Part shown: in pieces, positions 35,436-46,400 of the stretch | How positions within the stretch are numbered: the stretch's first letter is position 1 | How the letters are laid out: each line of letters starts with the position of its first letter | NCBI GenBank assembly: GCA_005406025.1 | Contig: BGZK01000291.1 | Location: forward strand, 310,001 to 374,000 | Origin: Eumeta japonica | Lineage: Eukaryota; Arthropoda; Insecta; Lepidoptera; Psychidae | Length of the DNA: 64,000 bases | Direction: 5' to 3' | The notes under the pieces: model-generated | What the model was told of the DNA's origin: nothing | Databases searched by the model: none | Seen by the model: only the letters and a program-made list of their open reading frames with translations | Program-made: the position numbers and the translations under genes

Positions 35436-35640
35436 GCGGCCGAAGCCGTGGAGCGTGTACGCAATGATGTGAGGATTCAGGATCAGAATCGAGACCGCCA
35501 CCGGCTGGTACGAGATCGGGATTAGTCGAGGACGAAACTGAGACTGAGACAGATACTGTGAACCGGAATCGATATGACTAATAAGACCGTGATCGGGATC
35601 ATCTTTAAAAGAGAGACTACTCAATACGAAAAATAAAAAA
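35436..35640 (-). repeat. GATCCCGGTC-type dispersed repeat, copy 3
   Basis: Read on the minus strand it shows words such as GATCCCGATCACGGTCTTAT, GATTCCGGTTCACAG and CTCAGTCTCAGTTTCGTC. The usual opening is worn. It ends only about 20 bases before the left end of the next element. Confidence 0.55.
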
Positions 35641-35657
35641 AAATCAATGCATATCCA

Positions 35658-37560
35658 CACTGTTAAAAATTTTTGTAAAATTACAATTGTTTTACAAAAC
35701 TAATATGACAAAATTTCCAAATCAATGTATAGTAATACAAAACATAACACAATTCGAGTAAAATTATAAAACATGTGAAAGAACTTACTATCAAGAGTTG
35801 TAATTTTAATTGTTGTAATTCAATAAAATGTTGTAAAATTACAAAAATTGTTTGTGATTCCATTTACAATGCATTTTTTGTGATATTACAAAAAATTCTG
35901 AAACTCATATTAGTATGAAAGTCATTAAGAATTTACAAATAATTTTGTTATTTTTATCACACAATTTTGAAAATTGCAATTACGTATTGTAATTCTACCA
36001 AAAGGTTTTACTTCTCTAACACGTATTATAATTTTCTGTAATTGTTGATTAATTCCAAGCAAAATGATTTGAAATTTACAAAAATTGTTTGTAATTTGAT
36101 TTACAATACTTTTTTTATATGATTTCAAAAAAATGTTGAAGCTCAAATTAGGATAAAATTATTAAGGACCTAAAACCAATTTCATTATTTTTATAACGCA
36201 AATTTGAAAATTGTATTATGTATTATAATTGTAAGAAAAGTTTTCATTTCTTTTGTACTTATTGTAATTTTTTTCAAACTTTCGATTAACTTCGAGCAAA
36301 AAGATTTAAAACTTATCGAAATTGTTTATAATTTCATTCACAATATGTACTTTTTTTGTGGAATTATGAAAAATGTAGAAGATAAAATTACTATGAAATT
36401 ATTAAAAATTAACCAATAATTTTGGTTAATTTTGGTTTTCAATTTCATCTAAAATATTTTTTTTTTGTTACAAAAAAAATATTAGTACTGAAATTACCAT
36501 GAAATCATTAAAAACTTATAAAATTTTCTAGTATTGAAATCTAAACTGAACTTTCAAGCCGTCTTTAAATAAGCTGTATACAGCTGTAGATCTATATAGA
36601 TCATCACTTTCAAGCGATACGTCGCCCTTGAGGTAAAACTTTTTGTCTCGAGTTAGAAATATTGTGAGTCCAAATCTTCACAACGTTTAATTTTAATTAT
36701 AAATTATAATCATTACATGTTTTACGTTTGCACTATACACGCAGTATAATTTTCAATAGATTAACATAATATTTTGCATAAATTCTTAGCAGTCTAATCA
36801 ACAAAAAGTTATCAAAGTAAATTAAAGTTTTTAAAATAAATTTATGCAGAAATATAAATATTGAAAGTTTTAAGACTTAGACAGAACTTTTATATAAGAT
36901 GATATTTTTTAAACTCAGATTTTTTCCGATATCTTTGAGTTTTTCGGTTCACCAGACGTTAAGATAGTCACAAAATCAAATAGCGATTACATTTGTATTT
37001 TTTTTTTCACATTAAATGTTATTTGACATGCCTTCTCATTTAAATCAGGTTTTTCAATTGACCACAATTTATTTTTGGTTTTATAAAACTGAAAAGATTT
37101 AAAATTGTTAAATATACTGTACTTATTAGAAATTTTCATTATTCCGAATGAGCGGAATTTATAATTTATTAATTATTATTTTAATATATGTCGTCAAAAG
37201 AATAATTTACTTTTTTTTCTTCTTCACCATCTGTTAGACAAATAGAAAAAAGTTTTGTAATTTTTCTAAACCGAGTCGAAATTAATTGTGTAGTAAATTT
37301 ACGATAAATCATTTTGAAATTACTAATAGTTTTCTACAAAAGTTGTTTAGTAAAATTACACTATTGTATGATAATTTTGCTAAGCGAATTTCCGATAATC
37401 GTTTGGTAAATTTCAACAAATGTTTTGTAATTTTTCGAAATTGATTTGAAATAAATTGTATAGTAAATTTACAAAACGGAGTTATATTATTACTTTATTG
37501 TTGTGCGTAAAAACTTCCAACACTTGTTTTGTAAAATTACTACAGAAATTTTTAACAGTG
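35658..37560. mobile_element. 1.9-kb non-autonomous inverted-repeat element with internal tandem units
   Basis: The ends are inverted copies: CACTGTTAAAAATTTTTGTA (35658-35677) and, on the minus strand from 37560, CACTGTTAAAAATTTCTGTA, one mismatch in 20. A CA flanks each end (35656-35657 and 37561-37562) and may be a 2-bp duplication. Inside, AATTGTTTGTRATT-type units start at 35846, 36083 and 36320, exactly 237 bp apart. The right part has two units starting GTTTTGTAATTTTTC at 37252 and 37422, 170 bp apart and inverse in sense to the left-hand TTGTAAAATTACA words. There is no transposase frame. CACTG ends with a short duplication recall CACTA/EnSpm, but this assignment is weak. Confidence 0.7.
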
Positions 37561-38145
37561 CACGCGTGCGCAGGCGCAGACGAAAATTCATGATAAGCAT
37601 CTCACTCAGGGAATCGAACTGTCTAGAGATGAAAGCCGGATCAGCTTTAGCGGCAAATAAATAAATAATGGTAAATAACGATTTAATGAATTGGAAATTA
37701 AGAAGCAAAACAAAGCAGTTAGTTCCAATGTCGACCAAAATCGTACGCGGTTAAAGAAATCGATGACTTACTGATTACTAGGTGAAATAGTCTATGTGTG
37801 GCGTGAAAAATTCACCACACCAACATTCTTACATAACACTTTGTTGGCACTATTTTGGGGGATTTTGTATAAAATTTCTGAAATTCCATAATTCATTTTT
37901 TTCCATCACTGCTGGGTCACTGTCTAACAATCGAACTATTTTCGAATATGCATCTATGTCATAAAAGAGGAGACAAAATAAACACTTTCAGTTTTACATA
38001 AACATGTCGATTTTCTATCATACGTATTCGTACGAAATATACGTATATAAATATAGATAACATAACACACCTTTATATCCATCGGGGAGTAAACATAATA
38101 ACACGCACGAGTTTCGGGCGTAGGATAAGATATTAATAATGTAGC
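37561..38145. other. AT-rich spacer
   Basis: No gene or repeat recognised. Confidence 0.5.
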
Positions 38146-38149
38146 AGCG

Positions 38150-38425
38150 AACACGTTCAAATACAGCGCGGGGGCCTGCAGGGCTCGCGCCCGGACGGTT
38201 CGGCCCGGGCGAAATTCTCAAGACTCGCGGCCCGCGACGTGAGAGATATGTCGAACTATTGCGACGAGGCACCGCGGCGGCTCGGCGGATCAAGACAGAG
38301 TCACCTTCGAGGCGGAAGGCAACCCCGTGCCGGCCACTATCACCGCATAGGTGACGTCGGTCCTTAACGGCGCCCCAGCTCGACCTCGAGGCCTCGAGAG
38401 CTTCGAGGTTTGAGGTTTGTGCCCC
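38150..38425. other. GC-rich island
   Basis: Strongly GC-rich (CGCCCGGACGGTTCGGCCCG, CACCGCGGCGGCTCGGCGG), with the perfect palindrome CTCGAGGCCTCGAG at 38385-38398 followed by CTTCGAGG. A minus-strand Arg/Pro-rich frame is an artefact of composition. Possibly promoter-like DNA, but no gene start is visible. Confidence 0.35.
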
Positions 38426-38595
38426 TCGATTAAATTCAAATTCGAAATAGCTTCATTTCACAGGTTATAAAAATAACACTTGTTATGCGTCATATTTTTT
38501 TTGGGAATTTACACTTAAATGTTCGTTCGGAAGGCAGTTTTACCTCAAGAAGAACGAGCAGGTAACACAAAGGAGCTACCCTTGTGTTTCTTTTT

Positions 38596-38680
38596 TTAGG
38601 GTTCCGAGTCAAAATGACAAAAAAGGAACCCTTACAGTTTCGTTATGTCCGTCCGTCCGTCCGTATGTCACATGCATTTT
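38596..38680 (+). repeat. Lepidopteran GGTTCCG repeat, copy 3
   Basis: AGGGTTCCGAGTCAAAATGA, CAAAAAAGGAACCC, then three GTCC units (GTCCGTCCGTCCGTATGTCA), in the same order as copy 2. Confidence 0.7.
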
Positions 38681-38954
38681 AATTACATTAGGCATAGCCA
38701 AAACATATACAAAACCATTAATGGACGAAACGGCCCGGTGAAAAGTCAGACCGTTTATGCCTATGGATATTTATCTTCTAAATATTCGGAAATGTCAGGG
38801 TAAATCCTATATATCCGCAGGAATCCTATTGAACATGTGTACACGGAACCTTCTAAATGAATCTGTGATTTTACATAGACGACCAACATGTAAACTCGTT
38901 TATTTTTATTCCTGATACCGAAGTCGATCACTATTCCTTCTAAAAATTTCTATA

Positions 38955-39335
38955 TTTTTTAAGCTATTGCATAGCTTCTATCGCGGGTCTTGAGCGTGGA
39001 GACCGAATCCAGAAATTCCGTAACGAAAATAACCTAACACCCCCCACTCAGACCGGCACAGCGGTGATACTTTTTACTTTTGCCATCTATCGATGAATAG
39101 CAGAACTTTTAATGACTTTTTTGAAATATCACGCATGTCTCTTTAGTTCAGCAACTCGCCTCTAGGTGGCATTGCTTGTATCGGCGTTACTGCGCATGCT
39201 AATCCCCCTCTTCGCCCCGAAATTTGGTGACCCATGCCTGCTTAGAGTTTCGGCGTTAGGGCACCTCCTCTTTGTATTTACTTCATGGTACGACTCTACG
39301 AAGCTCGCACGAATCAAGACGAACTGCTCCGAAAT
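38955..39335 (+). repeat. Probable dispersed repeat (single copy here)
   Basis: GC-richer DNA with GCATAGCTTCTATCGCGGG, TTGAGCGTGGAGACCGAATC, GTAACGAAAATAACCTAACA and CTCGCCTCTAGGTGGC. I recall very similar text from repeated lepidopteran sequence, but no second copy lies here to prove it. The 72-codon frame inside has no domain. Confidence 0.3.
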
Positions 39336-40660
39336 CGGACGAATACGTAATCAAGTGTTTGTGAGAAAGTATATAGGTGTATAGGTATTTATCATCTATG
39401 TACAACAGTGAATATCTGTACTCGTATAATTTGTGTACAAAGTGTTTTAAATATGAATAAACAAAGTGCATTTATTCATTTATTTAATAAAAGAAAAAAA
39501 ATAAAGGAAAAAATACTGCATAAATAAAATAAATAAATAATTATAATTGCATAAGTTGATAAAAAAAAATTATGCAATAGCTTTACCGCGGCAGTCCTCG
39601 AGTGCTACACGTGTTTTTTTTTACATATAATAAATTTTCCTATAAAAAAATCAGAAATTTAACAAAATGGGCGGTCACGCCGCAGCAGCGAGATAATTGA
39701 AATTCAACACGACAACAACAATAACAAAATAATGTTTGCAGTGTAGATTTGATTTTACTGTAAGGCAATTCATTATTAACGGTGAGGCAGGTGACGACGA
39801 CAAATTGAATTTTTTTTTTAATAATTCGAACACGAATTATTAATTTAATTAAATGAAACCTCACATTAAATAGGCCCGTTGTTGTTTTCTGTTACGTCTC
39901 CTCTCACGTATTATTTTCGTCACGGAGTAAAATATGAAATTACGAAATAAATAACGCTCGTCCCGGGACGAACTCGGGTATTTTCCGAGAAAATTACAAT
40001 TCAAATCTGACGGTGGCATTTCTACGTAATAAATTCATATTACAATTTCTTTTCCACGCTGAAAATGTTTGCTAAACGCGTTTTTATTAAATACTCTAGC
40101 TCCGGCCTCTGACTTTGATTTTACACATGTAGCTATATTATAAAACTAAACATTACCAAATACATATATAATCATATTTTAACATTAAATTTACTATATA
40201 AATGCACTACACATGTATAAATTGACGAACATACAATAACTGTTTGTCTTTATATTCTTATTTGCTCGTATTTCTATTTACTTCACTATAACTTACAATT
40301 AAAATGATTTTCATAAATTTAATCTTGTTGACTTCCTTGTAGAATTTTTGTATGAAGGATAACATTTTGTTGACTGTATTTTCAGTTCAAAACGCGTAGC
40401 TTTGATCTTGAATAGCTTATAAATTACTAATCTCATAGATGATTTATATAATTTGACAACAGTTAGTGATTTATTTAAATCATCTCACTTAGGTACATGA
40501 GGGCGATTTACTTGAACTAAACTCCATAAAATTTGGTTAAACTACACATTTGACGAACGTATTACAAACCGCAGAGAATCTAAATATTTAACTATCATTC
40601 AAATAGCTTACTTGAAACCCGTTAATAATTTTACTCTATAATGACAACAGCCGTATATAG
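39336..40660. other. Gene-free AT-rich stretch
   Basis: Poly-A/T tracts and AAATAAAT-like simple runs near 39.48-39.54 kb. Nothing else was recognised. Confidence 0.5.
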
Positions 40661-40664
40661 TCCT

Positions 40665-41255
40665 AGACTCGCACAGAGCCGGTGTCGACGGCTGAAGCTC
40701 TAAATCGGTCAGTCTAAAATAAAAAGAATATGGAAGGGTATGATTCCGCGGCGGGCGGATGCAAATCTAACACGACCGATTTCCGTTTTACAGGCCGCAC
40801 CCCTGAAACCGCGCGACACGTTCGCATAATGTATAATCGACGATATATATTAATCGAGGGCCATTAATGCCGTAATCGATTCGTTCCTCGCGCCCATACA
40901 TAAGTAATATTCGCTACGTGTTTATTTCGTTCGTTTGAATAATAATGAGCGATAATCGCCGGCCGCCGGCCCCGGCCAGAGATCGATTGCGCTCTTACGG
41001 TAATTTCGGGCGGGCCGCGGCGGCCGTATCCGCTCTCGTTGCCGACTCTACTGCTATGGACCGGCGGGCTTAGCACGACGCTCCAGAGAAAAGTCTCGCT
41101 ATAGAACTATACCTTTTGTTCGTTATGCGTCGGCGTGAAGGACATTCCTACAGACATACACTCGTCTAGGGCGTCATGCTAGACCCGAAGTGCGAGGTGG
41201 TCGCTCGCGCGGGAAAGATTTCTACACAGGACCTTACACGGAATAGAGCGGAAAG
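40665..41255. other. GC-rich island, likely conserved non-coding element
   Basis: Contains GAGGGCCATTAATGCCG, GATATATATTAATCGAGG and GAATAATAATGAGCGATAAT (homeodomain-like cores) beside CGCCGGCCGCCGGCCCCGG and GGGCGGGCCGCGGCGGCCG. The length, composition shift and motif mix are similar to the islands at 12.7 and 46.0 kb. Enhancer role is inferred. Confidence 0.35.
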
Positions 41256-41985
41256 AAGAAGAAAGAGGAATAGAAAGACGTTACTACATTATTACGTTGG
41301 TGCAATTTTTGTTATTAGATGGTATTAAAAATTGTCTTCGTTAAGGTTAGCCGGATTCAACGATTAATATAAAGTCTTAACGCAGCGCGATCGCAACGTT
41401 CAAAACGCACCAGTTGCATGCGATCTATACACCACGAATTTGGTTGATATTTTCTTCATTCGGTAGTGTACAACTGTAAAAGTACTATATGATATTGTAG
41501 ATATATCTGGTTCCTTATGAAATACATATACATCAAAAATAGAATCGGCTTCAACGTCGTACTGAATTTTTTCATTCGAAAGAAGTACGATCACTTACAG
41601 TACATTTTTATAATGTTTATTTTACATCCTAAGACTTCACCATAATGTCTTAGCTGAATAACAAACTGTATGCGTGATATATCATAGTAATACAGATATT
41701 ATCATCAGTACGACATTAACCTTTAGATAAATGAACATTGTATGAGGTCAACACACGTTCAGGTTATAAAGGGTATATTAAAAAATAATATTAACTAAAT
41801 TCTGAACTAAAAATACACATAGCACAACAAATTGAAAGCACGAGATGGGCGGAGCCTTATTAAATATGAAAGAAATAGCAATCACAGGTCGTGACTTATA
41901 ATGTAACGCCGCCTAAATAACTAAATGTCAAGTCAAATAAGGTCCAAAACAATGTTAAATTAGAACTAAATAAGGGTGCGACAAT
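41256..41985. other. AT-rich spacer
   Basis: No gene or repeat recognised. Confidence 0.5.
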
Positions 41986-41988
41986 AAC

Positions 41989-42262
41989 TTCTAGTCGACA
42001 AGTTCAAAATCGTGTTAATTCTTGATAAAGGTCCTAAAAATATGTGCGATGGCTCATTGGAATACGGAATGAGGTCTAGAAAAACGTATTCGAAGGATTT
42101 TACTGCACGATAAAAATTGCAAAAGTTATTAACAAATTAAAAGAAAAAAAAAAGGTGTATTTCGTTTTTGGTAATTACTTAAAAACTATTAATATTTAAG
42201 AAATTAAAAAAAAAATCATAAAACGAGGAAAATTTCCTAATAAAAATCTTGACTCTCGGGAC
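41989..42262 (+). repeat. 275-bp dispersed repeat, copy 1
   Basis: Begins TTCTAGTCGACAAGTTCAAA and ends AATCTTGACTCTCGGGACTC. It is colinear over its whole length with 57916-58193, including ATCGTGTTAATTCTTGATAA, GTATTCGAAGGATTTTACTG and ATAAAAATTGCAA. No inverted ends or frame were seen. The class is unknown. Confidence 0.75.
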
Positions 42263-42329
42263 TCCATTATTTATAATTTTAATTTAGTGTTCAACTTAGT
42301 GTGTTTAATTTAGTGTGTCTGTTCGTGGC

Positions 42330-42480
42330 AGAGTAGCTCTGAAACGAGTAAACCTATTTGGAAGTGTTTTTTTATTTGAAAGCAGGTTTTTAGCGATGTT
42401 TTTTTAGATATGTTTCATCAGAATCGGTTCAGCCGTTTCTAAGTTGTCAGCTCTTTTATTAGCTGCGGTAGTAACCTTAG
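42330..42480 (+). repeat. Lepidopteran dispersed-repeat tail
   Basis: ATGTTTCATCAGAATCGGTT followed by CAGCCGTTTCTAAGTTGTCA is a wording I know from the 3' parts of many lepidopteran repeats (AAATCGGTTCAGCCGTTT). The boundaries are approximate and no second copy occurs here. Confidence 0.4.
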
Positions 42481-44670
42481 ACGCATAATGGGTATTTACT
42501 TTACTTGAAAACATAATTGTGACCTAAGTTTTAAAACAAATTTGGTATGAAAGATAGGATTTACACACAAAGAACAAGAAAATGAGGAAACTTGTAACCT
42601 TCGCCCTTCACATTATAGAGCCATTTCAACGAGCAAACATTATCACCTTCCATCAATTTCTATAATTAATGATATATATATATATAAATACTTATAGGTG
42701 TTACTCAATCTAATTCGATAGTGCAACGTAAGGCATTTTTGAATTTTTAAATGTTCGCTTTTTTGCGATGGGGTTTTTTTTTTAATTTTAATATAGTTAT
42801 AGCATGTATTGTATATATTTTCTAGTACACATGTTTTTAGTATATATTTGCTCTTGGTTTGATTCATTCATATACAAATAATTTAGGGCCCTCGTCGGCA
42901 CATGAATCATTCAAATCAAACATACTTATCACTATAATTTCTACGTAACATGACATATCAGAAATACATGTTTGTCAATTATTTTTTCCTATTCATAATA
43001 CAGATCAACCTAACTTCAGGTCAATATAACATGCAGGTCAATATAACATGCATCTCAACTTGTTATTAAAACTTGAACTTCTCTCCCAATTCAATTCCTA
43101 CATTTAGAGTTAGCACTCAACTTTCATTCGCCATTGCACCCAGTTGGGTACATTTTTCTCAAAAATACTAAACTAATCAACCCTTAGTCTCCTTTCCGGA
43201 CATTTACTTACACACCAAAGAAAACAAAGTCAAACCAAGTGCGACGTGGTAATGAACAAACAAAAACAATCTCGCTTACAACGGCGTACATTAAAAATGC
43301 ATTCTGTTTCATCATAATCCGTATAAGGGACACATTGTCCGAAAAAAACTGAAAATCTACCCCCTCCTTTCAGTAAATCGGTTAAGGCCGGTAGTTTAAT
43401 CGTCACCGAAGCGGCGAGCGCCCGCCCCGCCGCCGCCTCATACAATATTCATCGTACCATTTCTAAATTGAATGTCTCATGTATATATACCTCACATACT
43501 TATTAATACACCGAATTCACGCAACCGTTTGTTTACTCGGTCTATGAAGGGAAAAAGTTGTGTTTTTTTTGTAATTTAGGTCCAAATTCCAAACATATCA
43601 AATATTTAATTTACAGACAATCGGTCACATCATGACTTATAAACCGTATATATTAAGGGACATTGATACACGTAACATTTCGCGGAAATATGAGCTGACG
43701 AGTTATTTGATGACCAAAAACGATATCACAAAAACATCTTGACCACAAAATAAAGTATGTAGCATAAAAAAGCATTTATGATCACTATAGTGTAAATAAG
43801 AGATATCCTTTTAAATGTCCTTATATATTTTAAAATACCAATAGAATTTTTTGTATATCTTTGTATGTTTGAGAATAACAATTCGATTCGCCAACCTAAA
43901 TAAATACGGGAAACATTTTAAAAAAATACCAGTCGGTATACAGGCAATGTACATTTTAGAAACAGTTCCCACGATGACCTCATATAGCTATCATTCGAGA
44001 TTACATAACTAGGAAATGAAATTTTAGTTTTAAGTTTTCCACTACGTGTAGGGACTGTTATAATTAAGTATATATTTTCAAAAGATAGAAGACCTTCAGA
44101 AGCATCCTTCGACTAACACTATTTAGCACCTTTCTCGTCCAGCGAGCTTAGTATGCCGATAGGACTGGAAAGATCAGCTTTGGCTCAGTACATTGGCGCG
44201 ACAAGCATAGCCCTATAGAGACACTCTTGTTTAAAGCATTTTAGGCCCACAGGTATGCCTTTGATATACTTTCTGCGAATCCGTAAGTGAATAACAATTT
44301 CAAGATAAAAAAGGCAATCTAAACTGCGACATTTACATAAATAAACGAACGCCTACTACGTGAATAACCCAAATCAGAGTTAGGCTGGCCTAGCATTAAG
44401 TTCGACGAACTAATTTCATCTACAAATAATAACTAAGCATCAATGAACGCTAATTAAAATGTACATAGAAACGCACGCAAAGCATAAATTACACTAATTA
44501 AAGCTCTCTTTGAATAAGTCAATAGATATTATAAATGAAAATATTCATAGTGATTTAATAACGTAACGCGAATAAACGAACCGAATTCTGTATATATGTA
44601 TATACCAGCACCGCACACTTATACACAGTCCTTGGGTAACATTATCAATTTATGTTTTATTCTATATATG
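42481..44670. other. Gene-free stretch
   Basis: Mostly AT-rich. There is a perfect two-unit direct repeat of AGGTCAATATAACATGC at 43018-43051 and a small GC-rich patch at 43.38-43.44 kb. No gene recognised. Confidence 0.45.
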
Positions 44671-44673
44671 TAC

Positions 44674-45085
44674 TTACTAGCTTTACGCCCAGGGCTTCGC
44701 CTAGGGGATATTGAACACAATCATTCATTTTTTATGTATTTCGCTTCCGCTTTCAATTCTGATCGTGGTACTGTTCATGATTACAATCCCGGTCACGCTC
44801 TTGATACTAATCCTGGTCTCACATTCGATGTAGAACCCGTTGTCCTGTTCTCAAGTTTGTTCTCGCTCCTAGCTCTCGATTCAAATCCTTTTTTGGCTTT
44901 TAATTTCGACATACCCGCCCTGCCAGTCTCAGTTTTGATTTGTACGGAACTGGAACAAATCGTAGTATCGAAAGAAAATACAGATTATATTACTCGGGGA
45001 TAGTGTAACTTTCGTTGAGTGAAAAACTTTTAGAATCGATATAATAGCTCCGTTCCGCAAATACAAATACGCGGACGAAGTCAGG
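44674..45085 (+). repeat. GATCCCGGTC-type dispersed repeat, copy 4
   Basis: The fullest copy. It opens TACTAGCTTTACGCCCAGGG with CTTCGCCTAGGGG, carries inner words such as CAATCCCGGTCACGCTCTTG and AATCCTGGTCTCACATTCGA, then shares ACTCGGGGATAGTGTAACTT and TTTTAGAATCGATATAATAG with copy 1. It ends near ACGCGGACGAAGTC, an inverse relative of its own opening (GACTTCGTCCGCG). The 135-codon frame inside is not a gene. Confidence 0.65.
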
Positions 45086-45089
45086 GATT

Positions 45090-45995
45090 AATCCTAGTAG
45101 CTTTATGAAAATATGCTCATATTTGAATGTGGCGTTATCTCAAAATTTCAAGCAATATACTGGTTATTTCTCGAGATTTGTGAGTACAAACTTACCCAGG
45201 ACAATTTTTTATGTATAACAATAATAGTGTGTTAATAAAAACTGAACATTTTTCCATTAAAGTAGGGAAAAAAATTAGGCCTTGGAGTGTTAAAGAAATG
45301 TCATTCTTTGACGTTACATACACTGTTTTTACTGTTTAATTTTCCCATCAACATTGCATTATATAAAAAAAACGAATTAATGTTTTTGTATTTTTTTTTA
45401 AATAAAGTATTCAACTATTTAACAAATTGGGATTGTGTGTGTTTATTTTAACATCATCTTCGATAAGAAAAAATAAGCTTGCTTTTCAATTAAAACTGCC
45501 AATCAGACAAACCAGCCAAATCAGGCAAATGCCAAAACATACTATTTTTTACTTTTCTAAACTTTATACGTTCACCGTCTAATTAAACACCTTACAAGTC
45601 TTGAATTATTTCATAACGGCCGGCCTTTGGCAAACGAATATTAGTTATTACTTTGTCGAAGTCGATCCTCGCAATTTGCCTAAAGACGAAAGGATGTTTA
45701 TCAATTCCGCCGCTATTGACATTTCGGTTTGACAAAGCACTCTCATTTCACGTCAAATAGAGCAAGACTAATCTGACACCTACTGTTGAACGTACAAAAA
45801 AGGCTAAACCTATTTATTACATTTCGAAAATAAAAAAAGTATAATTTTGATTTAACTACACAAAAATAGTACGTAAAGCTTAGTTTTTCAGTTAGAACTT
45901 TTGATGAATACTGACTGACCGCCGTTCTGTAGGTAGCTTTCTATAAGAAGTTCTCATTACAAAAAATCAAACGCGAACAAACACAAACTACACAG
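45090..45995. other. AT-rich stretch with a GC-richer patch
   Basis: At 45.61-45.78 kb a patch (AACGGCCGGCCTTTGGC, GAAGTCGATCCTCGCAATTT) stands out. Nothing else was recognised. Confidence 0.45.
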
Positions 45996-45999
45996 TCCA

Positions 46000-46400
46000 G
46001 AATCGAGAAAAACAAATTCCGATAGACCGCCCCGACGTTATAGTTTATCGTCGAAAGATAAGATCGTGCGGCGCGACGGCGACGCGCGCGCCGCGCGCCG
46101 GCCGTTTCACGAATCTACATATTAATTGCTCGAACGAATTCTGAATTACTTTCGACCCAGTTAAGAGGGCCGGCCTCATTCGCCCGCAGCGCGTAGTTTC
46201 GCTCCCCGGCCGTGCCGGGCTGTGCGCTCCTCGCGGACGGCGAAATGTGGAAAATCGTCGAACCGCTAATTACTCTGTCGGCGTATTAATTGTAATTCGC
46301 CGCGCATTCGATGACGATTTCGTCGTGTTATGATAGCGTCGACATGCGATGGCGGCCGACAACGTGCGTAATTAAGTATACATGATATTCAGCGACGATA
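46000..46400. other. GC-rich island, likely conserved non-coding element
   Basis: GCGGCGCGACGGCGACGCGC and CGCCGCGCGCCGGCC are followed by several homeodomain-like words: CATATTAATTGCTCG, CCGCTAATTACTC, CGTATTAATTGTAATTCG and GCGTAATTAAGTATAC. Clusters of TAATTA-type cores in CpG-rich DNA suggest a developmental enhancer or promoter. No reading frame fits an exon. Confidence 0.4.

Noticed and set aside
43018..43051. Perfect two-unit repeat of AGGTCAATATAACATGC
   Set aside because: Simple short duplication. No sign of function. AGGTCA resembles a nuclear-receptor half site, but one word twice is weak evidence.
44596..45003. 135-codon plus-strand frame
   Set aside because: It lies within a dispersed repeat whose other copies are not open in this frame.
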